A DNA stretch of 64,000 nt from Argonema galeatum A003/A1 (GCF_023333595.1 NZ_JAIQZM010000008.1:100370-164369); one strand, 5' to 3'. Positions 8,453 to 18,262 are shown, numbered from the stretch's first letter. Notes: a model not told the origin generated them from the letters alone. Numbers and translations are program-made.

Positions 8453-9169
8453 CTAACTACCACTTAATCGATTAACAAAATCCGCGTGTTCTGTTGTAGC
8501 CAAACCCGCTTGCACAACACCTAAAACTTGAGCCAAATCTCCCTCTAGCAAAGCAGAAACAGCCAGAGCCAAACCAGGAAACATTTCGCTGCGAATTACA
8601 CCATTTGCATCTGCTTCTAATTGCACGTATTCGCCTTCCCTCAATCTAAACCAATTTAATTGTTTGTCGTTAACTTTCCAGACTAAATATTCCTGCACTC
8701 CATTACGACGATAAACCCTTAATTTGTCATGCAAATCGTAAGAAGCAGTACTAGCTGCTATCTCTACAATTAATTCCGTAGCACCTTCAATATAATCATC
8801 ATCGCTAATGCGAGATTGACCGCCTACACTAGGATCTAATCGCAGTAGTGCATCTGGTTGCGGTTCGTTCTCCAAATCAAGACGAACTGTAGCATTGTCA
8901 CATAACATCACCCCAGGTGTTGCGGCAGAGTAGACACCGAGCCAAGTGATAATATGACCGTGGGGTTCACCGTGTCTTCTAGCACGCACTGGTGATGACA
9001 TATAGACCACTCCTTCAATTAATTCAGCTTTCTTGATATGCGGCATTGCTTCATAACGCCTCTCGAACTCATGCCGCGTTAGTCTGTCGCCATTCTCTAG
9101 GGGTGGTATGGTAGCTTTACCTGTTGCCTGTTGCTGTGGGGAAGCGGATAGGGATGTTTGTAAGACCAT
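8453..9169 (-). CDS. Uma2 family endonuclease-fold protein (copy 2 of tandem pair)
   Basis: This 238-residue protein is a paralogue of 7121-7837. The central ~190 residues are nearly identical and long DNA stretches match base for base. Differences cluster in the N-terminal 14 residues (MVLQTSLSASPQQQ against MFVQKSISGSTPPQ) and the C-terminal 30. The conserved acidic and Lys positions of the nuclease-like core are kept in both copies. The preserved frame in both suggests either very recent duplication or gene conversion. Confidence 0.88.
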   Translation of the reverse strand: MVLQTSLSASPQQQATGKATIPPLENGDRLTRHEFERRYEAMPHIKKAELIEGVVYMSSPVRARRHGEPHGHIITWLGVYSAATPGVMLCDNATVRLDLENEPQPDALLRLDPSVGGQSRISDDDYIEGATELIVEIAASTASYDLHDKLRVYRRNGVQEYLVWKVNDKQLNWFRLREGEYVQLEADANGVIRSEMFPGLALAVSALLEGDLAQVLGVVQAGLATTEHADFVNRLSGS

Positions 9170-9245
9170 AAGATATTACCGTGTAAGAGAAATCAGCTCT
9201 TATCTTTAGGATAGCGATATGTCTGAGGCTGTAAAAAGTCTTGTG

Positions 9246-9350
9246 ACAGGACTTACGCATTTGCCCCCCTAACCCCCCAAATTTGGGGGGGGACAAGACT
9301 TCTTCTCCCCCAGATTTGGGGGCTGGGGGGCGTGAGTGCGTAAGTCTTGT
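9246..9350. mobile_element. Mini-element, GGACTTACGCA-ended (family B, copy 1)
   Basis: This 105-bp element ends in ACAGGACTTACGCA (9246-9259) and its inverted partner (9337-9350), 13 of 14 bases matching. The interior is itself a G/C-run hairpin (accccccaaatttggggggg). It has no coding capacity. A second copy lies at 17891-17990. I treat it as a MITE-like non-autonomous element upstream of pdhB. Confidence 0.7.
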
Positions 9351-9457
9351 GAGATAAGTATCTTGCCTGTTTGGAAAGGGAATAGTGTTCGTATCAGCAC
9401 AATTTCCAGCCCCAAAAAGGTAATATGAGGGTTTGACAAACCCCTAATCAGCGACCG

Positions 9458-10441
9458 ATGGCAGAAACATTATTCTTCAACGCACTGCGGGAAGCCATTG
9501 ATGAAGAAATGGCACGCGACGAGTCCGTATTTGTCCTTGGTGAAGACGTAGGTCACTATGGCGGTTCCTACAAAGTGACCAAAGACCTGCACAAAAAATA
9601 TGGAGATTTGCGCGTACTCGACACTCCGATCGCAGAAAATAGCTTTACCGGCATGGCAGTAGGAGCCGCAATGACGGGATTGCGGCCTATCATCGAAGGG
9701 ATGAACATGGGCTTTTTGCTCCTGGCGTTCAACCAAATCTCCAACAACGCCGGGATGCTGCGCTATACTTCCGGCGGGAACTTCAAAATTCCGATGGTGA
9801 TTAGAGGCCCAGGCGGCGTCGGCAGACAGTTGGGTGCGGAACACTCCCAGCGACTGGAAGCTTACTTCCAAGCAGTTCCGGGTCTGAAAATAGTCGCTTG
9901 TTCCACACCTTACAATGCCAAAGGACTACTCAAATCTGCCATCCGCGACGATAACCCAGTTCTATTTTTTGAGCACGTCCTGCTCTATAACTTAAAAGAA
10001 AACTTGCCAGAGAAAGAATACCTGCTACCCCTGGATAAAGCAGAAGTGGTGCGTCAAGGTAAAGATGTGACAATCTTGACTTATTCGCGGATGCGCCATC
10101 ACGTCATGCAGGCAGTTAAGGGATTGGAAAAACAAGGTTTCGATCCAGAAGTGATTGACCTGATTTCCCTCAAACCCTTAGACTTCGATACGATCGGTGC
10201 TTCCATTCGGAAAACTCACCGGGTGATAATTGTGGAAGAGTGTATGAAAACTGGCGGTATTGGAGCAGAATTAGTTGCTTCAATTAACGATCGCCTGTTT
10301 GACGAACTCGATGCACCCGTATTGCGCCTATCTTCCCAGGATATCCCCACGCCTTACAACGGCAAACTGGAAAGCTTGACGATCGTGCAACCGGAGCAAA
10401 TCGTGGAAGCCGTGCAAAAGATGGTTGCGCTACGGGTGTAG
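9458..10441 (+). CDS. pdhB: Pyruvate dehydrogenase E1 component, beta subunit
   Basis: This 327-residue protein is the beta half of PDH E1, a transketolase-like pyrimidine-binding domain followed by the transketolase C-terminal domain. Visible family segments are [38 protein letters not shown], the ThDP-activating Glu region, [15 protein letters not shown] and [14 protein letters not shown]. It works with pdhA at 4899-5933 to feed acetyl-CoA synthesis. A spaced accessory island and a mini-element separate the two subunit genes. Start ATG 9458 gives the usual N-terminus [14 protein letters not shown]. Confidence 0.96.
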   Translation: MAETLFFNALREAIDEEMARDESVFVLGEDVGHYGGSYKVTKDLHKKYGDLRVLDTPIAENSFTGMAVGAAMTGLRPIIEGMNMGFLLLAFNQISNNAGMLRYTSGGNFKIPMVIRGPGGVGRQLGAEHSQRLEAYFQAVPGLKIVACSTPYNAKGLLKSAIRDDNPVLFFEHVLLYNLKENLPEKEYLLPLDKAEVVRQGKDVTILTYSRMRHHVMQAVKGLEKQGFDPEVIDLISLKPLDFDTIGASIRKTHRVIIVEECMKTGGIGAELVASINDRLFDELDAPVLRLSSQDIPTPYNGKLESLTIVQPEQIVEAVQKMVALRV

Positions 10442-10574
10442 CTGGATCTGATAAACCCGCTCAAAAAGGATTATCATAGCATTTGTCACAAATAAAGGGC
10501 AAAAGAAAGAAATTATTGTTTCCTCTTTTGACTTTTGAATGAGTGCCTTTTGCCTTTTTACGGCGGGTTGCAGT

Positions 10575-11972
10575 ATGCAAAAACAGCGTTCCTTATTGGC
10601 TTTGATCGTAGTTCTGGTAATTGCTGCCATCACAGTAATTGCTTTGGTGCCAATCCGGTTGGGATTGGATCTCCAAGGTGGGGCACAACTGACGATTCAG
10701 GTGAAACCGTCAGAGGAAGTCAAGGTAATTACCCCTGACGTTTTGGAAGCGGTTAGGAGAGTAATCGATAATCGCATTAACGGTCTGGGAGTTTCCGAAT
10801 CTTTGGTGCAAACTGTGGGGCAGGATCAGATCCTGGTGCAGTTACCAGGGGTGAGTGACCCCCAACAGGCGGAAAGAGTGCTGGGTGGCACAGCTCAGCT
10901 GGATTTTCGCGAACAAAAGCCCGGTACCGAACCTCAGCTGTTTGCCGAACAACAGGTAAGACGGCAATTGTTGGCCGATCGGGATAAGTTTAGAAAAGCT
11001 GCCGATAAAGCTGGACTCGAACAAGTTCAGCCGAAAATAAACCGCAGCAACGAAGCGATCCAAGCTTTGTACGAACGCACTAATCCCCCACTGACAGGCA
11101 AAAACCTCAAAGATGCCTTCCCCACAACCGATCAAACCAATAATTGGAGCGTGGTGTTGCGCTTTGATGGTGTGGGGGGCGATCTGTTCGCGAATCTAAC
11201 TAAAAACATCGCCGGTACCGGACGCACCCTGGGCATTTTTCTAGATAACGAACTGATCAGCGCTGCTACCGTTGACGTTAAGTTTGCTCAAGCTGGCATC
11301 ACGGGCGGAAGTGCTGAGATTAGCGGCAACTTTACGGTACAAGACGCGCAGGACTTGGCGATCCAGCTCAAAGGTGGGGCCCTGCCAGTTCCAGTGGAAA
11401 TAGTGGAAAACCGCACGGTGGGTGCCACTTTGGGGCGAGACAGCATCCAACGCAGTATCTACGCAGGTGCGGGGGGTTTGACTTTCGTCTTAATCTTCAT
11501 GGTGGTTTACTATCGACTGCCCGGTTTAATTGCGGACGTGGCTTTGATCATTTACAGCTTGCTGACGCTAGCCTGCTTCGTTTTGCTCAACGTTACTTTA
11601 ACGCTGCCTGGAATTGCGGGTTTTATCCTCAGCATCGGTATGGCGGTTGATGCTAACGTGCTGATTTTTGAGCGCACGCGGGAAGAATTGCGTGCGGGTA
11701 AGAGTTTATATCGTTCAGTTGAGTCGGGATTTTACCGCGCTTTTTCGAGTATTTTGGATAGTAACGTGACGACGTGGATTGCTTGTGCAGCTTTGTTTTG
11801 GTTGGGCACTGGTTTGGTGAAGGGGTTTGCTTTGACGCTGGCACTCGGTGTGGCGGTGAGTATGTTTACGGCGATTACTTGTAGCCGGACGCTGTTGATG
11901 GTTGCGATCGCTATTCCCGAACTACGCAAACCGGAGTTATTTGCCCCCAAAAAAGTTGAGGTAAAATCATGA
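10575..11972 (+). CDS. secD: Protein translocase subunit SecD
   Basis: This 465-residue membrane protein is the large partner of SecF in the SecDF complex that uses the proton-motive force to help Sec substrates across the membrane. It has an N-terminal membrane segment followed by the conserved [15 protein letters not shown], the periplasmic P1 region and five C-terminal membrane segments including [21 protein letters not shown] with the conserved Asp. I prefer ATG 10575 (MQKQRSLL) because it starts right before the first membrane segment; an in-frame ATG at 10539 would add 12 unusual residues and has no ribosome-binding site. Its stop overlaps the secF start by 4 bp. Confidence 0.95.
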   Translation: MQKQRSLLALIVVLVIAAITVIALVPIRLGLDLQGGAQLTIQVKPSEEVKVITPDVLEAVRRVIDNRINGLGVSESLVQTVGQDQILVQLPGVSDPQQAERVLGGTAQLDFREQKPGTEPQLFAEQQVRRQLLADRDKFRKAADKAGLEQVQPKINRSNEAIQALYERTNPPLTGKNLKDAFPTTDQTNNWSVVLRFDGVGGDLFANLTKNIAGTGRTLGIFLDNELISAATVDVKFAQAGITGGSAEISGNFTVQDAQDLAIQLKGGALPVPVEIVENRTVGATLGRDSIQRSIYAGAGGLTFVLIFMVVYYRLPGLIADVALIIYSLLTLACFVLLNVTLTLPGIAGFILSIGMAVDANVLIFERTREELRAGKSLYRSVESGFYRAFSSILDSNVTTWIACAALFWLGTGLVKGFALTLALGVAVSMFTAITCSRTLLMVAIAIPELRKPELFAPKKVEVKS

Positions 11973-12955
11973 AATTACAAGTAAACAAGCAGCGATCGCT
12001 TTGGTGGATGAGTTCTGCCGTTATCCTGATCGGCGGTCTCGCTGCTATGCTGATTTCTTGGGCGCAAATTGGCGTCCCCCTGCGTCCCGGTCTGGATTTT
12101 GTCGGTGGCACGCGCCTGCAATTTGAATTGGATTGTACAATACCCAATAATTGCGATAAGCCGATCGACCTTACCGCAGTCAACGAAGCCATAGACGCTC
12201 AAGGTTTAGCTAATACCAGTGTCCAATTAGTCGGTAAGCAAGGTCTTTCTATTCGCACAAAAGACCTCAAACCGCAGGAACGCACTCAGTTGCAAACTGC
12301 CATCAGTCAAAAAATCGGCACTTTCGATCCCAAGAAGATTCAAATTGATACGGTTGGCCCTACGATCGGGAAGCAACTGCTCAATTCTGGCTTATTGGCT
12401 TTGCTGATTTCCTTTGCCGGTATTGTGGTCTACCTCAGTTTCAGGTTTCAGTTAGACTACGCCGTTTTTGCGATCGTTGCTTTGTTCCACGATATTTGGC
12501 TTACCATTGGTATTTTCGCTATCTTGGGCTTGGTGCTGCACATCGAAGTCGATAGCTTGTTCATTGTTGCCCTTCTGACGATTATCGGCTTCTCAGTTAA
12601 CGATACTGTGGTGATCTACGATCGCATTCGGGAGATTATCAGTAAAGATGGCAATCGTTTAATTGGCGATATTATTGATGATGCGGTCAATCAAACTTTG
12701 ACGCGATCGATCAACACTACAATGACTGTGTTGCTGACATTGCTTTCTATCTTCCTATTTGGCGGAGAAACCCTGAAATACTTTGCCCTAGCCCTAATTA
12801 TTGGCTTTACCACAGGTGCTTATTCCAGTATTTTCATCGCTAGTACTTTGTTAGCTTGGTGGAGGGAACGCACGGGTCGCGCTATTCCCGTTCCTGCCCA
12901 AGGGCCACAGGAGATTGATGACTCTGGTAGTCCTGACGATCTTAGAAGCATTTGA
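11969..12955 (+). CDS. secF: Protein translocase subunit SecF
   Basis: This 328-residue protein has six predicted membrane segments. The signature [17 protein letters not shown] follows the first membrane segment, and [17 protein letters not shown] carries the conserved Asp used in proton coupling. It forms the SecDF complex with the preceding gene, to which it is translationally coupled (ATGA). Length is usual. A small two-segment membrane protein follows within 54 bp and may share the operon. Confidence 0.95.
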   Translation: MKLQVNKQRSLWWMSSAVILIGGLAAMLISWAQIGVPLRPGLDFVGGTRLQFELDCTIPNNCDKPIDLTAVNEAIDAQGLANTSVQLVGKQGLSIRTKDLKPQERTQLQTAISQKIGTFDPKKIQIDTVGPTIGKQLLNSGLLALLISFAGIVVYLSFRFQLDYAVFAIVALFHDIWLTIGIFAILGLVLHIEVDSLFIVALLTIIGFSVNDTVVIYDRIREIISKDGNRLIGDIIDDAVNQTLTRSINTTMTVLLTLLSIFLFGGETLKYFALALIIGFTTGAYSSIFIASTLLAWWRERTGRAIPVPAQGPQEIDDSGSPDDLRSI

Positions 12956-13008
12956 ATGTTAGAAAGATAGAAGGTTTCAACTTCCAATTCTTTGCGGATA
13001 CAGTCCTT

Positions 13009-13449
13009 ATGGATAAACTGGAAGAAAACTCCGACCAACCTACTGAAATACCAGCTGCCCAACTTGACCCAAAGTTCCAACAGGAAGTACAAAGATTATA
13101 CAATCTCACAGTCTGGGGCAGATGGTTGTTTGTTGTGCTGCTTTGGCTGATCGTTGGTTCCTTAAGTCTGTGGGGACTGCGTTCGGAAATAACTCTATTG
13201 CAGCAATATTTTACTTGGGTAGCTGTTAAGTACGGTCTTGCTTATAATCGGCTACCAGGACTGGGACTCGCTTTATGTATCGCTATGACTGCTTCTGTTC
13301 TGGTCTGGCAAAGTCGTAATATTTTAATAGGAATGCCACAAGAAGAACAGCGCCGTCTGGAAAAACAAGTAAACCGAATTCGCCAGCAGGGTGCGAGTCA
13401 TCCTCTGTGGAAGTGGATTTGTCAGCCACAATTAAAAAATAAAAAATAA
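13009..13449 (+). CDS. Hypothetical membrane protein downstream of secF
   Basis: This encodes 146 residues from ATG 13009; an in-frame TTG at 12952 overlapping the secF stop would add 19 residues but lacks support. Two hydrophobic segments are visible (WLFVVLLWLIVGSLSLWG and LGLALCIAMTASVLVW), with an acidic N-terminal tail and a basic C-terminal helix (EEQRRLEKQVNRIRQQ). I do not recognise the family. Position directly after secDF suggests cotranscription; a role in export is a guess. Confidence 0.75.
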   Translation: MDKLEENSDQPTEIPAAQLDPKFQQEVQRLYNLTVWGRWLFVVLLWLIVGSLSLWGLRSEITLLQQYFTWVAVKYGLAYNRLPGLGLALCIAMTASVLVWQSRNILIGMPQEEQRRLEKQVNRIRQQGASHPLWKWICQPQLKNKK

Positions 13450-13454
13450 AAAAT

Positions 13455-13525
13455 ATAGCAAAGTCCTGAGTGTAAACACAGTCACTTCCTTGCGGGGAAT
13501 AGCGCAATACTGTCCTAAAATATCC
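13455..13525. repeat. Dispersed ~71-bp repeat (atagcaaag...tgtcctaa)
   Basis: It begins atagcaaagtcctgagtg and ends gcaatactgtcctaaaatat. A diverged copy with the same ends lies at 18153-18228. It is non-coding with no clear terminal inverted repeats. It is probably one of many genome copies. Confidence 0.55.
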
Positions 13526-13559
13526 AATCTCATGTCCAGTAGCATCCGTTACCTAAAAA

Positions 13560-13627
13560 ATTCGTGTTCTTATTCTGCATCTGCGTTCATCTGCGTTCAT
13601 CTGTCTTCATCTGCGGTAAAAATTTAA
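13560..13627. repeat. ATCTGCGTTCATCTG dispersed repeat (family E)
   Basis: Tandem echoes of atctgcgttcatctg followed by gcggtaaaaatttaacc. Relatives occur at about 34565-34620 (inverted), 41355-41409, 49321-49400 and, as a perfect hairpin, 50371-50412. This is a common type of cyanobacterial intergenic repeat. Confidence 0.6.
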
Positions 13628-13690
13628 CCAACAATAACAACAGACAATTTAACGACCTCACTCATATACTAAAGATACAACCGGACAAGA

Positions 13691-13784
13691 TAAGTAAGTG
13701 GGCGTAAATAAACTGAACTCCCAGAAACCCGGTTTCTCCAAGAAACCGGGTTTCTAAGGGCCTGGCAGTTTTACGTTTAATTAT
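13691..13784. mobile_element. Mini-element, TAAGTAGGTGGGC-ended (family A, copy 1, right end decayed)
   Basis: The left end taagtaagtgggcgtaaata and core AGAAACC(C)GGTTTCT hairpins followed by cctggcagttttacgtttaatta match the copies at 29009-29098, 35623-35825 and 44095-44200. The right terminal tgcccacctactta is missing here. It is non-coding. Confidence 0.7.
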
Positions 13785-13920
13785 TTGATTTTCTCTTGTA
13801 TAGCAACCGCCAAGGCGGTTAGGACATTCTCAATTCCCGAAACCCTTGATTCTAAACACTTCTTCCCCTAGTCCCTAGCAAAAGAGCCCCTAGTCCCTAG
13901 CTATAACATTGATTTAAACT

Positions 13921-14493
13921 ATGGGCAAGCAAAGTTTAGGTGAAGCAAATTATCAACCTGATAGCAAATCGATCAGAAAGGCTTACGAAGAATACAGTGT
14001 CGAAGGCTTTTATAATAAATTTGGCGATGATTATAAAAATCCTCACGAGTTAATAATCCAGCAAATTATTGAAGTGGTTATTAACAAATGGCAGCTAGAT
14101 TTGGAAAAGGTATTAGACTTAGCTTGCGGTAGTGGCGAAGTTACTTTAACACTGAAAAAGTTGGGCGCTACCGATATTGATGGCATCGATCCATACACAT
14201 ACAATGCCTATTTAAAACGGACGGGTCAATTAGCCGAAAGATATACATTTGAAGAGATTGCATCGGGAATTCTTGGCAATAGGTGTTATAGTTTAATAGT
14301 TTGTAGCTTTGCTTTGCATTTGGTGGAAGAGTCGCGTCTACCTTTTTTGGTTTACCAGTTGAGTTTAATTGCCAATACAATGGTAATCATTACACCTCAC
14401 AAGCGTCCTCAATTGAAGCCAGAATGGGGATGGATTTGCGTGGACGAGATTGTAATCGATCGCGTGCGGGTATGGTTATTTCAGACGCCGTAA
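13921..14493 (+). CDS. Class I SAM-dependent methyltransferase
   Basis: This 190-residue protein has a Rossmann methyltransferase core. Motif I is VLDLACGSGEVTLTL at about 65-79, motif II follows as IDGIDPYTYNAY, and the later CSFALHLV segment fits the post-motif strand. The substrate cannot be told. The gene ends inside the 3' end of the convergent Nif3-like gene (13-bp overlap, 14481-14493), so the two transcripts overlap antisense. Confidence 0.8.
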   Translation: MGKQSLGEANYQPDSKSIRKAYEEYSVEGFYNKFGDDYKNPHELIIQQIIEVVINKWQLDLEKVLDLACGSGEVTLTLKKLGATDIDGIDPYTYNAYLKRTGQLAERYTFEEIASGILGNRCYSLIVCSFALHLVEESRLPFLVYQLSLIANTMVIITPHKRPQLKPEWGWICVDEIVIDRVRVWLFQTP

Positions 14494-15290
14494 AATAGTC
14501 TAAAATCTTCATCTTTTTGACTTAATTGCACCCATTCTACACCTAAATCTCTGAATTTTTGCACGAGGCGATCGCACGCCGGTCGTTCTGTGGCATAATG
14601 TCCAGCATCGATCAGGATAAGATTGCGATCGCGTGCTTCTTGAAATTGATGAAACTTACAATCAGAAGTCAGATAAGCTTGCGCCCCCGTCTTCACAACA
14701 GCCGATATAAAACTTGCTCCCGAACCGCCTAAAACTGCCACTTTGTCAATAGGTTGCTGCAAATCTTCAGTGGGGGAAAAAATTAAATCAGGAGGAGACA
14801 ACTGAGTTTGAATTTGAGTTAGTAACTCCTGGAGAGTAAGAGATGGTTCCAAATATCCAACCCGCCCATATCCCAATCCATCTTGCGTTGGCGTTATCGG
14901 CGTAACTTGCTTTAATTGCAACAGTTGAGCTAACACATCAGCCGTACCATCATTAACCTGGTCAAAATTAGTATGGGCGGTATAGACACCGATTTTGTGG
15001 GTATAGGCGAGTCTAACCATTTCGGCAATAGGATTCCCAGTTTGTAACGATTTCAGCGGACTAAAAATTAGCGGATGATGGGCAAAAATCAAATTAACTG
15101 GAATACCATTATCCCGCAGTAAAATTGCTTCCTGCATCACCGCCAACGTCGGCGTCAAACAGATCAACACCCGCGCCGGTTCATCCAACACACCGGGCTC
15201 AATTTGCCAGCCACAATTATCCCAGTTTTCTTGCCAAGTTGGATTTGCCCAAATTTCAAACCAATTAATTAGATCGGTAATTTTCATCAT
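14481..15290 (-). CDS. Nif3-like dinuclear metal-centre protein
   Basis: This 269-residue protein of the Nif3/YbgI (GTP cyclohydrolase I type 2 homologue) family forms toroidal hexamers with a two-metal site. Metal-binding marks are visible: the N-terminal NWDNCGWQI, NLIFAHHPLIFSP (paired His), YTAHTNFDQ (His and Asp) and the C-terminal DAGHYATERPACD (His and Glu). The biochemical role of the family is unsettled. Its start is directly after the stop of the upstream pilin-like gene, so they are likely cotranscribed. Two adjacent ATGs (15290, 15287) are both possible. Confidence 0.88.
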   Translation of the reverse strand: MMKITDLINWFEIWANPTWQENWDNCGWQIEPGVLDEPARVLICLTPTLAVMQEAILLRDNGIPVNLIFAHHPLIFSPLKSLQTGNPIAEMVRLAYTHKIGVYTAHTNFDQVNDGTADVLAQLLQLKQVTPITPTQDGLGYGRVGYLEPSLTLQELLTQIQTQLSPPDLIFSPTEDLQQPIDKVAVLGGSGASFISAVVKTGAQAYLTSDCKFHQFQEARDRNLILIDAGHYATERPACDRLVQKFRDLGVEWVQLSQKDEDFRLFYGV

Positions 15291-15821
15291 TTAAAACCTT
15301 AACATTTCCGAACCTGGAGGACATTTAATTCTACTATTTTCATCCTTGGGAGGTGCTGGCATTGTCGGTGGTATACTGCTGGAGAGATTGGTTTCACAAA
15401 TAGCTGTAACAGTAGTAACATTTGCACCATTTTTGATAGCAAACACGGCACCAGTATAACTCTTCAAACCAGTGGTTTTCGATTGAGCCGTTACCATTAC
15501 GCTCTTACTCCGATCCGGCTGAGGTACAATCTTGTAGCTATAATCCGTTGTTTCCGGCTTGATTCCCACTTCCAATTCCAGCAAGGAATTACTGAAAGTA
15601 GGTTTTTCGCTTCTGTAAGCTTGCTGGGATTTGAGGATAGAACTGACATATTGTTGGGCTTCCGCTCGCCGACCTTTACTGGGTTGGTTGAGGAAAGGCA
15701 AGGCAATGGCAGCAATAATCATTACGCAACCTGTACCCGCCGCAATCCAAATCCAAACGTTTGATGAACGATTAGGTTGCGGGGGCTGTGAAAAATCGTT
15801 ATTATTTGACGATCGTGTCAT
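15291..15821 (-). CDS. Type IV pilin-like G/H family protein
   Basis: This encodes 176 residues from ATG 15821, which has GAGG about 8 nt upstream; an ATG seven codons earlier is less likely. A polar 25-residue head is followed by one hydrophobic segment (VWIWIAAGTGCVMIIAAIALP) and a soluble domain with AEAQQYVSSILKSQQAYRSE, the helix typical of cyanobacterial pilin-like G/H proteins, and two Cys near the C-terminus. The classical prepilin cleavage motif (GFTLIE type) is not visible, so it may be membrane-anchored rather than a processed pilin. It ends exactly where the Nif3-like gene starts. Confidence 0.72.
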   Translation of the reverse strand: MTRSSNNNDFSQPPQPNRSSNVWIWIAAGTGCVMIIAAIALPFLNQPSKGRRAEAQQYVSSILKSQQAYRSEKPTFSNSLLELEVGIKPETTDYSYKIVPQPDRSKSVMVTAQSKTTGLKSYTGAVFAIKNGANVTTVTAICETNLSSSIPPTMPAPPKDENSRIKCPPGSEMLRF

Positions 15822-15869
15822 GAAAATAACCTCAAAAACCAATATTATAGTATCTTGTGTGATTCCTAT

Positions 15870-17816
15870 TTAACTGAGCGCCAATTGTTGCCGATGAGAT
15901 GGTTCTGGCTTAGACTCCAATTTCGCAGGCTGGGGATCGCACTGATAAATCGGAATTTCAATCAATAACTCCGCCCCCTGACCGGGTTCGGATATACAAG
16001 TCAATTGACCACCGTGCTTTTCTACCACAATTTGGTAACAAATCGACAAGCCAAGACCCATCCCCCGACCAACCGATTTCGTGGTAAAAAATGGGTCAAA
16101 TAGCTTACGGCGTACTTCCTCTGTCATGCCGGGGCCATTGTCAGCAATACGGATGAGCGCAAATTGGTTCATTGGCGATCGTTCGTTGTTAGTTCTTGAT
16201 TGCCATGTCCGATGCCCCCTCTCCATGCCCGATACCCCCTCCCCATGCCTAACATCGGTGCTGATAGTAATAACGGGGGCATCTTGATGGGTTTCCAAAA
16301 CATCAATTGCATTAGTTAGCAGATTCATAAACACTTGATTGAGCAATCCGGGATAGCATTCTACCAGAGGCAAATCCCCATAAGCTTGAATCACCTGAAT
16401 TCCCGGATACCCATCGGTTGTCTTCAGGCGGTTTTGCAGCAAACTTAAGGTACTATCAATACCTTCGTGAATATTGACAAATTTCATCTCAGATTCGTCG
16501 TGCCGCGCAAAATTCCGCAAAGATAAAACAATCTGCTGAATGCGCTTAGATCCTAGCTTCATCGAAGAGAACAGTTTGGCAATATCTGCCATGAGAAAAT
16601 CCAAGTCGATCGCCTCAACAGCTTGATCGATTTCTGGCGTACTTTGCGGATAGTTTTGCTGGTATAGACGTAACAATTGCAGCAAGTCTTGCACATAGCG
16701 ACTTGCATGATCGAGATTGCCATAAATGAAACTGACAGGATTGTTAATTTCGTGGGCGATACCCGCAACCAATTGCCCCAAGCTAGACATTTTTTCATTT
16801 TGAATAAGTTGAGCTTGAGTGCTATGAAGTTCGTGCAAAGCCTCCTCTAGCTGCTTCGTTTGGTCTTTCAATCGTGACTTTGATTGCCGCAATGCCGTCT
16901 CGGTAAGCTTGCGAACGCCGATTTCCTCTATCAGAAGGGCATTAGACTCAGTTAGCTCAGCCGTTCGTTCTTGCACCCGTTTTTCTAACTCGTCATGCGC
17001 CTTTTGCAATGCTTCTTGTGCCAGCTTGCGATCGGTGATATCTCGCGTCACCTTCGTGAAACCGCGTAGCTGTCCGTTTTTGTCTCGCAAAGCTGTCACG
17101 ATCGCATTAACCCAAAATCTCGACCCGTCCTTACGCAGGCGCAAACCCTCATCTTCAAATCTACCTTCAGTTGCCGCCACTCTTAGTTCTTCTTCTGGTT
17201 TACCCCGTTCTACTTCTTCGCTGGGGTAAAAGCAAGAGAAATGCTTCCCGATAATTTCGTTTGCCCGATACTGTTTCATCCGTTGGGCTCCTGGATTCCA
17301 GCTGATTACGTACCCGTCGGGGTCTAGCATATAAATGGCATAATCCTTTACACTTTCGACTAACAAGCGGTAGCGCTCTTCGCTTTCTTGCAAAGCTTCC
17401 TTTTCCTGTTTGCTTGCCGTGATGTCGCGAGCTACAACATAAATTAATTGCTCCTCCTGGGATAGGGTGGCGTTCCACAACAGCCATTTGTAGGCACCGT
17501 CTTTACAGAGACAGCGATTATCAAAAGAAATAGGATCTCCTATATTGCCAAGTTTCTGTAATTGTGCAAGAGTGGATTCACGGTCTTGCGGATGAACAAA
17601 TTCGAGCAACGGTAGGGAAATAAATTCTTGAGTTGTGAAAGAAAGAGTTTTTTCGCACATTGGGTTTAGTTTCTTAATATAGCCGTCCAAACCCACAATA
17701 AACAACATATCCAGCGAGAGATTAAAAAATTTGTCAAAACCACAGTAAGGTGAGGTTTGCTCTATTTTTTCGGCGGGGGTTTCGATAATTGGAGTTCCTT
17801 TAGCTTCCGTTGCCAT
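15870..17816 (-). CDS. PAS-PAS sensor histidine kinase
   Basis: This 648-residue cytoplasmic kinase has no membrane segment. PAS 1 lies at about 25-135 (FFNLSLDMLFIVGLDGYIKKLN), PAS 2 with PAC at about 145-270 (ESVKDYAIYMLDPDGYVISW, TRDITDRKLAQEALQ), then a coiled coil to about 345. The H-box is [15 protein letters not shown] with the phospho-His, and the ATPase domain carries LLTNAIDVLE (N box), IADNGPGM (G1) and GRGMGLGLSICYQIV (G2). Between strand ISTDV and the G1 box there is an extra ~25-residue stretch encoded by a tandem DNA repeat (16203-16251), absent from the paralogue at 20472-22406. No response regulator is adjacent. Confidence 0.9.
   Translation of the reverse strand: MATEAKGTPIIETPAEKIEQTSPYCGFDKFFNLSLDMLFIVGLDGYIKKLNPMCEKTLSFTTQEFISLPLLEFVHPQDRESTLAQLQKLGNIGDPISFDNRCLCKDGAYKWLLWNATLSQEEQLIYVVARDITASKQEKEALQESEERYRLLVESVKDYAIYMLDPDGYVISWNPGAQRMKQYRANEIIGKHFSCFYPSEEVERGKPEEELRVAATEGRFEDEGLRLRKDGSRFWVNAIVTALRDKNGQLRGFTKVTRDITDRKLAQEALQKAHDELEKRVQERTAELTESNALLIEEIGVRKLTETALRQSKSRLKDQTKQLEEALHELHSTQAQLIQNEKMSSLGQLVAGIAHEINNPVSFIYGNLDHASRYVQDLLQLLRLYQQNYPQSTPEIDQAVEAIDLDFLMADIAKLFSSMKLGSKRIQQIVLSLRNFARHDESEMKFVNIHEGIDSTLSLLQNRLKTTDGYPGIQVIQAYGDLPLVECYPGLLNQVFMNLLTNAIDVLETHQDAPVITISTDVRHGEGVSGMERGHRTWQSRTNNERSPMNQFALIRIADNGPGMTEEVRRKLFDPFFTTKSVGRGMGLGLSICYQIVVEKHGGQLTCISEPGQGAELLIEIPIYQCDPQPAKLESKPEPSHRQQLALS
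16203..16251 (+). repeat. Tandem 20-bp repeat inside the kinase ATPase domain
   Basis: Units ccatgtccgatgccccctct (16203-16222) and ccatgcccgataccccctcc (16223-16242) are followed by a partial third. The same catgcccgat wording occurs in intergenic DNA at about 20443-20480. On the minus strand it encodes a Gly/Arg-rich loop between ATPase strands. Confidence 0.65.
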
Positions 17817-17890
17817 TTTTTTACCTACCTGGTTTGCTTGAATCCACTCTTTCGTGTTTTTCTAAAATTAGATAAAAACAAAAGTGTTTT

Positions 17891-17990
17891 AACAGGATTT
17901 ACGTATTTCAACGGTGGCTCGATCGGAGAAAACCTTCTTTCCTGCGACCTTACACCCCTGCACCCCTGCCTGAATGCGTAAGTCCTATCA
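17891..17990. mobile_element. Mini-element, GGACTTACGCA-ended (family B, copy 2, diverged)
   Basis: This ~100-bp stretch runs from aacaggatttacgtattt to tgcgtaagtcctatca and shares ends with the 9246-9350 element, but the interior differs. It lies just upstream of the PAS-PAS kinase start. Confidence 0.55.
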
Positions 17991-18152
17991 AAAAAAGTTG
18001 TATCTTTATAGCTAGTTTATACTTTATTTGTTTTAATATTTATTTTTTAATTTAGCAAGATTTATTAATAAAAGTTATAACACTGATGATGCTTTAGCTT
18101 GTATATTGTCGATCTAAGGCAACCGCTTTCCAGGAGATCGGGCATCAGTAGT

Positions 18153-18228
18153 ATAGCAAAGTGCAACGGAAGCCGTACAAACACAGTCCCGGCCTTGCTT
18201 TGAGCGTTCAATACTGTCCTAACATATC
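18153..18228. repeat. Dispersed ~75-bp repeat, second copy
   Basis: It begins atagcaaagtgcaacgg and ends caatactgtcctaacatat, matching 13455-13525 at both ends with a diverged middle. It lies 35 bp past the stop of the PAS-Crp regulator. Confidence 0.55.
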
Positions 18229-18262
18229 TGACTGTGGCTAATATCATTTGCCCATTTCCCCT

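Noticed and set aside
13441..13453. Terminator after the secDF operon
   Set aside because: Only an A-rich run is present; no hairpin precedes it.
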